From Phoebastria nigripes (Eukaryota > Chordata > Aves > Procellariiformes > Diomedeidae): DNA of 64,000 nt. A program made the position numbers and the translations under genes. The stretch is from the NCBI GenBank assembly GCA_035582835.1, contig JAYKAV010002972.1:507010-571009 (forward strand), in the 5' to 3' direction. Below, piece by piece: positions 50,585 to 63,600 of this stretch (its first letter is position 1; every line of letters begins with the position of its first letter). The notes under the pieces are model-generated. The model ran no database searches. It was not told where the DNA came from and worked only from the letters and a program-made list of their open reading frames with translations.

Positions 50585-52097
50585 CTAGAGACAAAAGGGG
50601 GATGCTAAGTACCTTAGTAGTTTCACTGTTTGTGTTTTCCTTTAGATATCATATGGTCATACATGGCTAAATATGGGGCAGTATGATGCTTAAAAATAAT
50701 TGTTGTGTACAAAGTGCCTTTCTTGCCTCTGCACTTCATAGCTAGCAAAAGATGTACTCTCCACCATGACTCTAAAAGCAGCAGGGACTGGGCTCATGAG
50801 AACAGGATGGGCACAGAGAAGGAGAAGATGACATGGGTCAATGTATGTGCTGTCGCTTGGGTGTCTAATCTAGCACACTGGGGAGTTGAGAGATTGGCTG
50901 TGTCTCCCAAGCCCAGCTTCTCAGGTGGTCTTCACCGGGTACAATAAATCCACATGATGTTTCCATGGTGTACAGACCATAAAGGCAGAAAATATTAGGA
51001 GTCATGTTCTCATTACAGAGGAGGGCTTTGTGGCAACCTTAAGATGTGACCAAAGCACCAGGGTAAAATCATCTGCTGATAAGCATTACACGCCTAATTA
51101 AAAAAGAAAAAGAAGAAAGCATACACTTGATTTCACTCCAGATTCAGCTTTAACTTTGTACAAATATTCTGGTATTATTCTAGCTTTCCTGTTCCCCTGA
51201 ACTTCCTGCTCAGACTGGAAATGGAAGGGCCAGACAGTTCTCCTCTTCTCAAGGGATTTTCAGAGCAATTCTGAAGAAAAGAACATTCACGTTTTCAAAG
51301 TTGGTGCTGACATTCAACTATAAATCATAGATCATCAGTGATTCTTAACAGTGAGATGTACTGGCCAAAATCCGTAAGAACTATCATCAAAGGCAAAAAA
51401 ATCTTTGTAATCAACAGAGGGAAAACAGGGATCAGGGTGCCTGCTTAAGATTTGTAGGAGAAATTCCACAAACTTCCATTATTTTCCTTGAACTGGAACA
51501 TTTGTTAATAAGAATGGCTTATTTTATCATTGATGAATTGAGTCAAACTCTGCACAGTATGGACGAGCACAGGGGAAACTTAGAAAGCAAATTTACCAAA
51601 GCATAACTTGATTCTATTTTACTCTGACTCTTTTGTCTTTTACAAGGTTTAATTGCCACTTTATCTGTACTGAATAAACTTTTGGTTCAGAATATACTTT
51701 TGGCAGTATTTTTAAGGTATATTCAGCTGATTTTTCAGTTCATAGCCTTTGTCTAAGGAATTGGTGAAAAGTATCAAAGAAAAGTAAGTTAGCTTCATAT
51801 CAGCATACAAAGGTCCTCATCCACTGGAAAGCACTGAAAAACACTGTGGTTTGCAAATCCCAAAAGTTTAAAAACCCATTAGGTAAACGAAAGAAGAGAA
51901 TGGATTTACAAATGCTTACTCAATTATAAAGTTGCTCAGCTGAGCTCATTACCAGTTAATTATTAAATATACATTACAGTCATTCTTTAGCTGAGATATT
52001 TGGGAAGCAGATGTCTCCTATCAACAGAGTTAAAAATAAATAGAGACAGTCTTCAGAAACATCTGGTACTGGCAACTGTCAGAAACAGTGCCAAGCT

Positions 52098-52222
52098 TCA
52101 AAATTCAAATACAGCCGTGGAGTTTGAGTGCTTCTGTCCCTACGTTTATGACTGAAAAGGACCAAAGGAAAGACCTAGCTATGAAATTTGATCTGGAATC
52201 AGATGCCGAACTCTTTCTTCAA
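52098..52222 (+). repeat. Unclassified dispersed repeat, copy B
   Basis: This is the partner of 50392-50512 in direct orientation, 1.7 kb away. Its longest exact shared block is TGGAGTTTGAGTGCTT. The intervening DNA is not duplicated, which favours two insertions of one repeat family or an old local duplication. Confidence 0.6.
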
Positions 52223-54650
52223 GGTATTTGCCCGTGTTGAGACCAAAGCATTTTTTTTCCTCGGCTTTTACCTACCACAGCTAAATACCAAAGTAGAGGT
52301 AAATCTGTCACTTCATATTTTCTCTTTTTGTGACTGAAATTAAAATGCGTAACTTGGGGATTTTATTCTGTTACGTTTTAGCAATTGCACTTCACAAAAG
52401 CTGTTTAACGTTTGTCAGGTGACAATGTTACATGAGTGAGCCTCATCTCAGTAAACCTTTCAACCATCTCTCTCACTGCAACTTCATCAAACTTTTCTGA
52501 TGAGAAGGAAAGAGTATTATTCAGCTTGTCGATATTTGCATTAGTCTCTAATTAATTTTCTGGTAAAGGAGTAAAAACACCTGTCAAAATGCAATTTAAG
52601 TATTTCAGTGTTCTCTTATTCTTTTATTTGTATTTCCAAAAGAACAGTCCACTTTCACCCTAAAATATGTCAGCCCAACTGCCTATGGGTATAGTCCTCT
52701 CTTTCCAAAGAGTATCTCCAATTTAACCACTGAATTTCCTGCTGAATCAGAGTCTCCACTTTGGAAGTTTATTTTCAAAGAAAACAGAATGGAGGTGGGG
52801 GGGATGCAGATCAGGGTCCATCTGGAAATGTTCTTGCACCAAAACAACAGTTAGAGAAATGATTTCCAGCATGATGCTGCATATATAGGGGGCAAGTCTT
52901 CCAGGAAACTGGAGCACTGATGAGGAACTCTAGGGCAGATTTTCCCATTCCTATGATGACTTTTCCCAAAATCCACGTTAAGAGTTTGCAACAGTGTTGT
53001 CCTGGAGATGCTATGGAAGAAAACTTCCTAGGGACACAGACCCTGTAATTTGAATTACAACATTTATGACACTGTGGCTTGTGAAATATTAGGCTATTTG
53101 ACAAATTTGGCATTGGAAAATTTCATATATTTGTGATAATTCTATGCAGGAAAACAAGATATTTCAGTGGTTCCTTTTGTATTATCTGGTAAACTCAGCT
53201 GTTTACAGATTTATAAATGTCATTGAAACATTATGAATTCTTATCTGAAAAAAAAAAAAAATGAGACTTTAAGAGGAAGGTCAATTTTCAGTGTTTGGTT
53301 TTATTTTTAGATTTTTCTTCTTGTTCTCTAGTAAATGCAGGTAGCATTTCCATACTTTTTTTTTCCCCTGAAAATATGAGTGACTAGTCCATTAATTTTG
53401 TTTCTACATGAAAGGAAATATTTTTCCATAATATGGTAATTCCAAGAAATTAGGCTTTCTAGGGGAAAAATAAAGACAAAGAAAAGACATTTTTACACTT
53501 AGACTAGAACAAGTAGCACTAGAAAGTGTAATTCTCTACATGCAAATTCTTATCCATTAATTATGAGGCAATACTGTGAAATAAAAGAACTCTCCTTTTA
53601 ATCAGTGCTAGAATTTCCTAGCATATTATGAAAAGTGAGCTTACTATTCATTCACCTCAAGCTTTTTGACAATTGGATTTAAACCACTTATTTGCAGCAT
53701 TTCTTAAATAAAAAAAAAGACCAACCACAAAACCCCAACCAAAATAGCCCCATACAACCTCCGTGCTTATTTTAACCATATCTGACATTCATCATAACAG
53801 TAACAAATTAGCAGCTGTGATAATTATGAATATACATTAAATTTCACAGATTTTAAAGCTAAGCATTAGTTCCATAACTGGTCAACAGAAGAGTGTAAGA
53901 TGGACTAGCCTTGCCCTGTAAAAGAAACTCTGGACACCCTCTTGCTGTTTCTCACTTGTCCTCTCTTAACTTAGTGTTTCTGAACAGCCTTCACCTTCTT
54001 GTCTCCCCCTTATCCAGAGTTAAATGCACTCATCAAGGTAACTAGCAATTTGTCCATCCTACCCAACCATCCAGCTGTGGTGAGAGGGTGCAAGGTGTGG
54101 GACACAGCCACTGTCCCTGGTCAGTGCTGTACTCGGGTGACTCTGTGACTACCGTGCTTGTCACTGCTAGAAATGGCACAAGAGAGCNGCCGGTCTCTCC
54201 TGTGCCACCCACTCCACAACCGCAGGTTATGCAGGCTACTAAAAAAAGCCTTTTTAGACTTTCAGGTTCATTTTTTGTCTGTTTCCCCTGGTGTGGTCTG
54301 CGAATGTCAAGTGCAACTCTGATTAGAGGGGTTTGCAACTGTTTTTTTTAAATGTTCTCTTACTGACACAGAAACCGTGCTGACAGCACACCTGAAAGCT
54401 GGCACAAGGTGCAGTGCTGTCCAGAAAGTCCTCTCCTTGCTGTCCCAGCTCAGACGAGGCGGTGCTCTGCAGCACCCCTTACCGTGTATCCTTCAGAGCT
54501 TTTGTTTTTACAGTCAGTCGATGCGTGAGGTCCCGTGCGGCTCTACTGGGGAGTAACTGTGGAAGGGATTGGAAGTCCCACCAGTTTCAATATTTGAAAC
54601 ATTTAGTTTGACTTTTTTTCCCTCGGCAGAGTGTGCCTCAGGCCTGAGCT

Positions 54651-54820
54651 TTGGTGGTCTGGTGGTTAACACTGTTGTCTAGGGTTTCATGATGCTGGGA
54701 TTCCTTTTTCTGCTTTACCACAGATTTCCTGTGTCCTTGAGAAAGTCACTTAATCTATTATTCCCTTAATACCGCAGAGAAAATGATGCTGTTCTTCCTG
54801 AGCAAGGGTGTTGTGAGGAC
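54651..54820 (+). mobile_element. MIR-like SINE relic, near full length
   Basis: Landmarks of a MIR/amniote SINE occur in order: a tRNA-derived start around GGTCTGGTGGTTAACACTG, then ACCACAGATTTCCTGTGTCC, TTGAGAAAGTCACTTAATCT, and finally GGGTGTTGTGAGGA. The CACAGATTTCCTGTGT variant resembles reptile-type MIR copies. Only the stretch after AATCTATTATTCCC is strongly diverged. Confidence 0.75.
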
Positions 54821-55879
54821 AGTCCTGCTCCCTCTCAGAGGAGAATGTATGGCACCGTGGCATTTAGACAGGCAGAAAAATGGAACTTTTTAAACTCATT
54901 GAAAAAGTTGGGACATTAATTGTAACACAAAGTCATCTGTAGAAGACAGAAAGGACCATTTTGTCTGCTCATAGAGGAGATGAAATGATTATAGAATTCA
55001 TTTTTATGTGGGTATTTCATTTCATATTGGCTTTTTTATGTAAGATTTTTTAAAAGTTCTGAATATTTCCTTCACCATAGAATAAATCCCTAATAAAAAT
55101 ACAACACAGTTGCAATTGTACATGTGCAATTATCTGTGGAAAGTTAAAACAAATCTGCAAGTACCCTTCAGCCAATGAACTCAATGACTTTAGTTGTGAA
55201 AGGATTTTTTAAGTCAGCTTTGCCTCGCCCTGCTTCATCATAACCTGTCACATTTTGTACTTAAAAAGCATCCTGGCACAGAGGAAGATCTCAGATGGTG
55301 GGACACGCAAGTTCTGGCCTGATACCCTTTGAAAGTTGCATTCTTCAGTCTCCCCAGATCCCCTGACTACTGGCAGTTTGACTCAGATGAAAAAAAAAAG
55401 TCCTAATTTGTATTCAGTCCCTTGATTTTAAAGCATTAGATCTTTGGACACACAAATAATGCAGCACTGAGTTTGGACTTTGTTTCAAGAAGAGATGTTG
55501 GATTTTCAGAATTAGGGACTGAAGTCACCTAAGTGCTGGGGGGTTTTGTCCAAGAACTTTCTCAAACTCCAAGGGAGTGTTTGAATGAAGAAAAATTTTA
55601 TCAGTGGCCTGTTGTGGATGCTGGTGTGTATCTAACTATTTCCTAAAGCTGAATATCTGCGAAGTGTGTAACACCCAACATTTGATCATTTAAATTAGTA
55701 ACTTATTTTAGTATTTTAAAATTATTAGTAGCATGTTACAGATGTTTACATACTAAAGAAGAAACAGAAAATAAAATAGATAATACATAGTTTACAGACT
55801 GCTGTAACGAGGCCTCAGTCAGTTCAGGTGACTCCTACTTATCTCTTCTGCTTGCCTCTCATGACGGCACGGCTGGCTG

Positions 55880-56576
55880 TGGGGACGAGGGGACAGTAGC
55901 GGGTATCGTGTACCTTGACTTAGCAAGACTTTCAGCCTGTCCTCCCAGTAGCCATACTGGGGAGGAAGGGACTGGATAGGTGGACTAAGAGGTTGGTGAA
56001 AAACTGGCTGGTCTGCTTCAGCTAAAATCTAGCTGATGGGTGGCTGCAAGTGCTGCTCCTCAGGGTCCATACTGGAGGCCAATACTGACGTCTTAATTAT
56101 CAACTAGTAAAAAGAAAACAAATGCATCCTTAGCAAATTTTCAGATGACACCAAACTGCAGGGAGCAGTTGATATGTGGGAGGGCAGGGCCACAGAGGGG
56201 CCCCAGCAGGTGAGAGAAATGGGCTGATGGAAACCTAATAACGTTCAACATCGGTGGGTACAAAATCATTCACCCCAGGGGGAACAGCCCAGTGCATCAG
56301 TGCAGGGTGGGGGTCAACTGGCTGTGGAGCAGCTCTGCAGAGGAGGCCCTGGGGGTCTTGGTGGAGTTGAGCGAGAGGGTGCCCTTGCAGCAATGAAGGC
56401 CAGTCACAAGCACATTAAAAGATCATAGTCTGCAGGCTGAGAGGCTTCCGCCCTGTTTGGCACTTAACTGCAAAAGGCCCTGAACTATTTGGAACTCACG
56501 AGACCACATCTGGAGCCCTGCATCCCAATTTAGGTTCCCCAGTACAAGAAAGCCATTGACAAACTAGAGCAGTAGT
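55880..56576 (+). mobile_element. Degraded CR1 LINE, reverse-transcriptase C-terminal region
   Basis: This is a decayed internal CR1 fragment. Diagnostic stretches in order are GTGTACCTTGACTTAGCAAG (reverse-transcriptase palm-to-thumb region), CAGATGACACCAAACTGC, GGCCACAGAGGGGCCCCAGC, and near the end CACATCTGGAGCCCTGCATC followed by CAGTACAAGAAAGCCATTGA. Many indels and stops break every frame. It stops about where the 9.7-kb copy begins in element coordinates, so the terminal ORF2 and 3' UTR are missing here, which suggests later deletion or rearrangement. Confidence 0.88.
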
Positions 56577-59500
56577 CTTCAAGCAGATCCATGGTAGCAG
56601 AGAAAAGACTATATAACCTGTGCATTTACAGCAAAGTAATTGAAACTCTTATACTAAAATAGCTTTGAATTCAAAATTTCTGTTTTTCCTGAGATGTGTT
56701 CAATGTTATAATCTAAATGTTTCCTGTTTCCACAGTTTAGCCGCATACTCCATTTTAGATAAGTATATTATGGTACAATTTCTAATACATCTTTAGGTGC
56801 CTATTTAATGTTATCATATATACCTACAACATAGGCTCACATATGCTCAGGAGAGAGAGGAGATGAGAAATAAAAGGAAAACAAAANAAACGAACAAAAA
56901 AAAAATACAGAGAGAAAGAAGGAAAGGGTATCCTGAAAATCAGTACTTGGATCCATATCAGGTAAATATCCAGNCTAAGAGATTACTTGCTATCTTAACT
57001 TGGATAAGTCTATCTTTCTTCCCCAGAGTAATTAGCTCTCTTAAAAATAAAACAAAACGCTTTCAATACATCCCCTTCACAGAAGGATAATATTTCCTTC
57101 AGAAATCTCCCCTTCTAGATCAGATATTCATTCTCATGTTCTTGAACCATAAATGGTATGTAATTAAATATACTTTTCAATCTATTATCAAAGTAAGTTG
57201 ATCAACTGAACTGTTAAGTGATGCAAACCTGTTTGTTAAAGTTTCCTTTCTCTGTAATGTTTTAGTTTCTTCTGTTGGGTGAATAGCATGGTTGTGCTAC
57301 TCATTTTTGGGATAGTTGTAGTGCTGTGTTGTCTTCAAGCAAATGCGTTGTATCATTGCACAGCTATGAAATTGCAACATTTAATGTGTTTTTTAATTGA
57401 AGTAGTCAATTTAAAACTCATTTTTTTCTTAACAATGCAGTACTTCCTTTTGCTGACGCAATATAAATTGTAACAATTGCCTNGAAGTATTGTGACACGA
57501 TTTTAACCAAATGCATACAGGCTCCTGAAATATGAAAACTTTCCCTGACCTAGTTTTAAGTTTTGTGAATGGTTATTGCATGCTTAAGCAAACCTCAAAT
57601 TTAGTATTTCATGTATATTAAAAAACATTGCCTAATATAGCAATCTTATTGTTTGGAATTCAAAACACGAACACTCTGCTTGCCAATGCCTTGGTCAAAC
57701 ATGTCACAAATGTAATCAGTAGGAATTCTTACAATAATCTGTATTTTAAATAGTTGATTTCTCATTCATACACATACGTCTGTCTTGTAATTTCAGTTCT
57801 AGTGTAAAGCATGGGAACTTTTCAAATCTGAAAAAGGTTGCACAGGACACAAACCTCTAGTGACCATCTAATAATATAACTATTAATTTTTACTTTTTAT
57901 CATTTATTAAGCATATGAACGTGCTCAAAATTTCACAGGCCCAAAGGAGTGGTGGAGGGAAAATGAAAGAGACATGGAAGGTGGAACAGGCTGTAGACAG
58001 AAAAACTGGAACTCAGATTTAAGCTAAAACTAAATTTAGAAGGGAAGCACTTCAGCTATCTTTTCTTCAGAACTTCCTTCTACTTTCGTTTTTCTGACCA
58101 CATTTCTCAGCAATTGGTAGAAAAAATATATCCTCATTCTAGACAATGAGATTGAAAAAGAAGATTTCAGCAGTGATAGAGGAGACAGCATGTGAGAAAT
58201 TTCTAGGNAAAAAATGTTAGGCACAGATGACAGAGAAATGCTGGAGCATCCTGGCAGATATTCCAGAAGCATGTAGCCACAGCCATTCCANGCCTACTTC
58301 CAATCCCAAATTTCCTCAAGGTGTAGGGATAGACAAACCTGGAGTTTTGGACCTAATGCAACTTAACTAGATACCCTGGATGCATAAGATATAATCCAGC
58401 TTGTCAAACACACAACCTGGAAAAGTTAAGTTACTGAGGATATGATCTGCAGGCCACATTTCAAGACTACAAATGTAAGATTCACTACATGATCAGCAGC
58501 AAATTTACCTTGGATTCCTGTAGAGGCTCATGCAAAGTCTGTCTGTGCATATCCTGCCTGTTTAAGGCTTGATTATCTGGAAAAGTTGAGCATCTCTGCT
58601 CCAAAAACCTGTTCTCTTTAACATGCCTGAATCAATTGTATCAGCAGTGGATACAAACAAAACATTAACGGCTTTTCAAAATCTTGGCCAGCATTCCTTC
58701 TTACAGTCAAGAGTCACTAAAAAAGAGAATCTGTAATTCTTGATATTCTACACACTACTCATTTTTTTTTCCTTTGTTAACATTGTATTATCACTTATCA
58801 TCTTTATATCCTGCTTCCTCATTATGTTTCAAAGCTTATTATTAATTTCTTTTACAGGCATTACATTGTCTATATATTGGGCTTGACACAAATTTACCCT
58901 AAGGATTTTATACATCGTTTTAGCAGTTCAAGTGTCTTAAATTTGGAAGAAATTACATTTATGTAACTTTTACAATTTATGTATTTTTCTGGTATAAATA
59001 TTTTCCTTTTTTTAAAGTTGCACTGATTTTAATGCATAAATTACTCTGCATAAAAGATTTTTCTTAAATATTCATATTCCCCAAACTTAATTGAGTGTAA
59101 AGTTTTTCAGTGATGTATTTTCAAAACACCCAGTTGTTAAGGTCAGTTTTCTTGGGTGTAACACGTATCTGTCACCTAACTATAATAGATTTTATCTATC
59201 TTGAAATAAAATCACAGATGAAAGTCTGCCTTTCCAATAAAGCTGGTAACACTAGGAGTNACAGATGCATTGGATCCTTTCACTTTGAATCCTTGAAAAT
59301 TTATTCTATTGGCAGAAAGAAATTAGTGTCAAAGCACTTACATTGCTAGTTTGTTGACAAAGCCTCACCACTGCTCATCTTCAGGCTCAGCTTTTGGTTC
59401 TTTGAAACAAATTCTATATATGATACAAACTGGAAAATCAAATATTTCAAAAATGTAAATACCCCGCAATACTTAAATGGCTATATTTTCATGACAACTA

Positions 59501-60387
59501 CAATAAGTACACAAAGCTTTTTTTTATGGCTATGCTTAGGACACGGTAAAGTGCTAAATGTGCAAGCAATTATGAACTTGGCACAGTAGCAGTATTTATT
59601 TTAAGCTCTACTTGTGCTGCTTTGGTGGAGGATGTTTACTTAACCAGACTCTATTAAACATGCTGAAGACTTTGTACTCTAAAACATTTTTAATTGATGA
59701 AACACAGAAGCAATCAATCATCACAAATGGTAAAGAAAGGCAGACAGGCCCAGGCAAACAGAATAAGATCTGTAGGTGTCTTTTTATCTTTTAAGAAAAA
59801 AAAAAAAAAGCAGCCTATTTGTGCTGCTGAATTAAGTGTTTGTGAAAAGAGAAGACTTGATAGTGGTGGAGACTGAAGTCTTCTATTTATTTACAAGTAA
59901 GGCATAGTGGTGGGAACTCTTGCATGGTCTCTTGCCTTTCCTATTCAACCTCTGACCTAATGGACCTGATGAGCTTATCCTCTCTCGTGACAGGAAAAAT
60001 CCATGCTGAGTATACAACCTATGGGTCTGACTTACCCAAACAATGCTGAATGGTGATGCTTTTCATGCACCATTTGTAAACATATGAAAGCCATTGCACT
60101 GCCTCACATTCCTGCTCCAGGAAGCAAATTCAATATAACCCTGGGCACCAGTAGATGGGAAGCGTCTCTCCAGCCACCTTACTCTCAAACTGCATCTGTT
60201 CTGAGCTTCCAGATGTTAATTTCTAAATTATGTGCTCATAAATATGCTTTTTAAGTGTAAGTTTTAAAACAATAAATTAGCAGAATACAATGTTGAAGAT
60301 GTGTCAGAGCATAGTCTTTCTTTGAAAAGGGGATTATTGACAGCTATTTCTCAATAAAAANCTTAAATCTAAAACACTTGCTCAGAC

Positions 60388-60430
60388 TAAACTTCTCCTG
60401 ATTTCAGTGGGAACTTTGCCTGAAAGAGAA
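60388..60430. repeat. Relic of old amniote repeat, diverged copy
   Basis: TCTCCTGATTTCAGTGGGAA followed by CTTTGCCTGAAAGAG matches the motif order CTGATTTCAGTGGGAGCTTTGCCTGAG that I associate with the same sauropsid repeat group. Confidence 0.4.
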
Positions 60431-60524
60431 TGGCAGGGTTATATCCATAGTAGAAAAAGATTAAATACTTAAATCATACAGGGAGGTATTCCAAAGTGGT
60501 ATAGTCACTTGTGTGTCTCATAAC

Positions 60525-60616
60525 TGTGAAGTTGAAAGGAAATATATTTATATTAACTGTATATATATGTATGTATTTCCTTTCAGCTTCACATGAATAT
60601 ATTTATATTGACTATA
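60525..60616. repeat. Inverted repeat overlapped by a direct repeat
   Basis: TGTGAAGTTGAAAGGAAATA (60525-60544) pairs with TATTTCCTTTCAGCTTCACA (60574-60593), with one mismatch in 20 bp and a 29-nt AT-rich loop. In addition, AATATATTTATATTAACTGT (from 60541) recurs as AATATATTTATATTGACTAT (from 60596). The two symmetries interlock. Confidence 0.88.
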
Positions 60617-63600
60617 ACAAGTGCTTCAACTTTTTTTTCTGTACAGACCACAGACTGAAACATAGAAGGCATACATATATATAAACACATGCATGAATGC
60701 ATACATACATTCATACATATATCCAAACCAGCTTCCATATGAACAAATATTTGGACCCTGAAAGCAGGAAATATTAGTGATTTTTCTTCAATTTCAAAAC
60801 ACATAATACAGTAAAGACAGTCTGCTTAAAATGTAGGCAGATCTTACTATTTTACTGTGAGATTTTGCCTTGTATTTATATTTTTTTTTACTGTTTCTTT
60901 TGTATTTACTCGTATATACTATATATATACTTTCACAGTATTTATGTAAATTAAAATATCCTTCTACTACCTTCCCAGAAAATTAGAATGCCCTCTGCTG
61001 TTAAACACTTCTAAATTCTTGTAAAACTTATTGAAATTTTTATAGGAAAAATGATTTAAATTACTGTCTTTTGTTCTAACAAGTGTGATTGCAAATCTTG
61101 GCAAACATATATTTGTTATTAAACCTTACATTTTTTTTCTTTCTTATGACAGAGATTGCTGAAATCGTATTTTTGATATCTTGATCTGTGAAACTGAAGA
61201 ATAATAATGCATTTTGTCTCTACCTCTGTTCAAAGCATTAGAATTTGATTGCAGTTTTCTCAGATGCAAAGAGTATTTCATGTATATGCTGGATTTTTTT
61301 TTTGCCTAGCAAAATGTACCTTCACTGTGGATNGCTAATTGAGATCATAATATGAACAGTACTGCTTGCTTGTGTTTGGGTCAGCAACAATACGTAAGAA
61401 ATTTTTTAGAGTTTTGTACTCCTTTATTATGGAAAATTCCTATCATGGAATAATTCGAGATAATGAATACAATACGTAATTTCAGCTAAAATGATTTTAA
61501 GTACTGATTCATACTTCTACTTTTTAAAAATGAAATCCACAATTTAATATGACATCCTATTTAAGTTTGCAAATGGGTGTGACCTACAGGTATATTTTCA
61601 AGGGCAATAGATTTTGGTGTGCTCGTCAAAATTAAGGATGTAATATAATATTTAGTATAAGTGGAGANAACTGATTCAGACATCTGTTACACATTAACAT
61701 GTAAACAGTTTGTTCTCTTTAGCTGATAAAGTGTTCAACCACTATTCTAAGTAGGTAGCATATATAGGTACAGTATGAACTCTTACACCCATGTTTCATT
61801 AAATTCATATGAATATGAATCTTAGGTAGCAGTGAGATAATTAACTCAATGTTTGATATTGTTAACAAAATAATTTTTGAGAAGAATTAGTATTATGTCT
61901 GTGTTATCCAAGGGCTAGCCTATATAAAATCTTGTGGCATCCCTTAGCTGAGAAGAAAAATCAGCCCAGTACATAACTTTGATTATTTCATAACTGAAAT
62001 ATAAGCATTACTCTCACAAGCTTTGGTGTTTATGTTATTTTATAACTATNNATTTCCACTTTTTGGCCTAAACCAACAACTCCTTTTTTTCTATCTGCAC
62101 AAAGGGGAAGTGTGATCTGACCCAACTCAATTGATGCACACAAGAATATAACATGAAATGAATTATTACTTCATGTTTCCTTGATATTTTTCAGACTTAG
62201 AGAGACCTAAAATTTTATAGGGATTAATTCATTAAATTTCACAATTTTTTTCTGGGAATGAGTCACATAAGAGCCTGTGACACTGTTAGTCATAAAGCAA
62301 GGGATATTGACCTTTAAATCTCTGTCCTCAGGGCAAAACTACCCTTTTCCATTTTTTTCTCCAAGCAAAAGTTGAACAAACATCTCCAAACTCACCGTCT
62401 TTCATAAATCTTGACATTACCAAATGGAAGGAGAATCACAGGTCAATGAATCTAGTTTCTGCATTTACAAGTGACAGCATAATAGTGTGCAACTGCATTA
62501 TAATATTATTTACATTTATTTCCTATTTTGGCAGAAACAAGCAAACAAAGCCAATCCCTTCAGAGCCACTATAATGGTTTCTTGACTTTTGATTCATTTA
62601 GCCTGCCAAAACAAGTCCATTATTTGAACCATTCTATTTCTTGCACTAACCCATCATCTGTGGTTTGTGCCTATCACTTTTCCTGTACCACAGCAGCAGC
62701 AATACGAGGAGCATGAAGACACACATTGACTACGTCTCTCTCNTGGAGCCCTTGAGCACAGATCCCCCCTGCCAGGGGGTAATACCCTTTGCTCTGCTGC
62801 CCTCCCTCTGAATGCACCTGTCCGTCCTTGTGTCCAACATGCTCCCCCAGTGGGAACATCGGCAGGAGGTTGGGACTGTGGAGCACGTGTGGANCGCGCC
62901 TGTCTCACTGCCTAGACACAGCCCAGGATGGAGTGGCCTGGTGATTTAGGGGGTGTGTCAGGAGGAGGCAACCCCAAGAATGAATCTTCTCCTCAGGCAA
63001 ATGTACCAGGGGCACGTGAACAACACACTTCGCTGCAAACCAATTATAATACTTTTTGAATGTTATCTAAAATAAAACTTACATTTTTCAAAAATGCTCA
63101 TGAATCTGCATAAATATCTGTGATACATGTGGATGAGCTTATGAATGACAAAAAAGGAAAAAGCAACTTCAAGGGAGGTTTATAATGGAAAATATTGCGA
63201 CTCCTTAACTGACAGGTCATGACTAGTGCCCTGTAAATTAATACGAGCCAATCTGTGTGACCTACAGTGTTATATTCTTCCATTATATCATTTTAAATGT
63301 GTTTCCTGTGTTCAAATCCTGCAAGAGTGATACAAAATAAATTTTAAACTACAGAGTTTTTGTATAAGGACATGCTGGTTTATGTTCAAAAATCAGCCAC
63401 TTAAGAAAAAGGATAGATATTTATCAGCTTTTAAGAAAGATTCAGCTAGGGTCTAGTTCTTTGTGACAGAATAGTGCCCACTGTAATATAAGAGAAAAGG
63501 AAATACATTTTATCTATGTCATTCTGAAAAACAGATAAGTTTATTATTGCTGTTTATTTATATACCACCCCACAACCAGCTTCCCCCAAACCCCTGAGTT

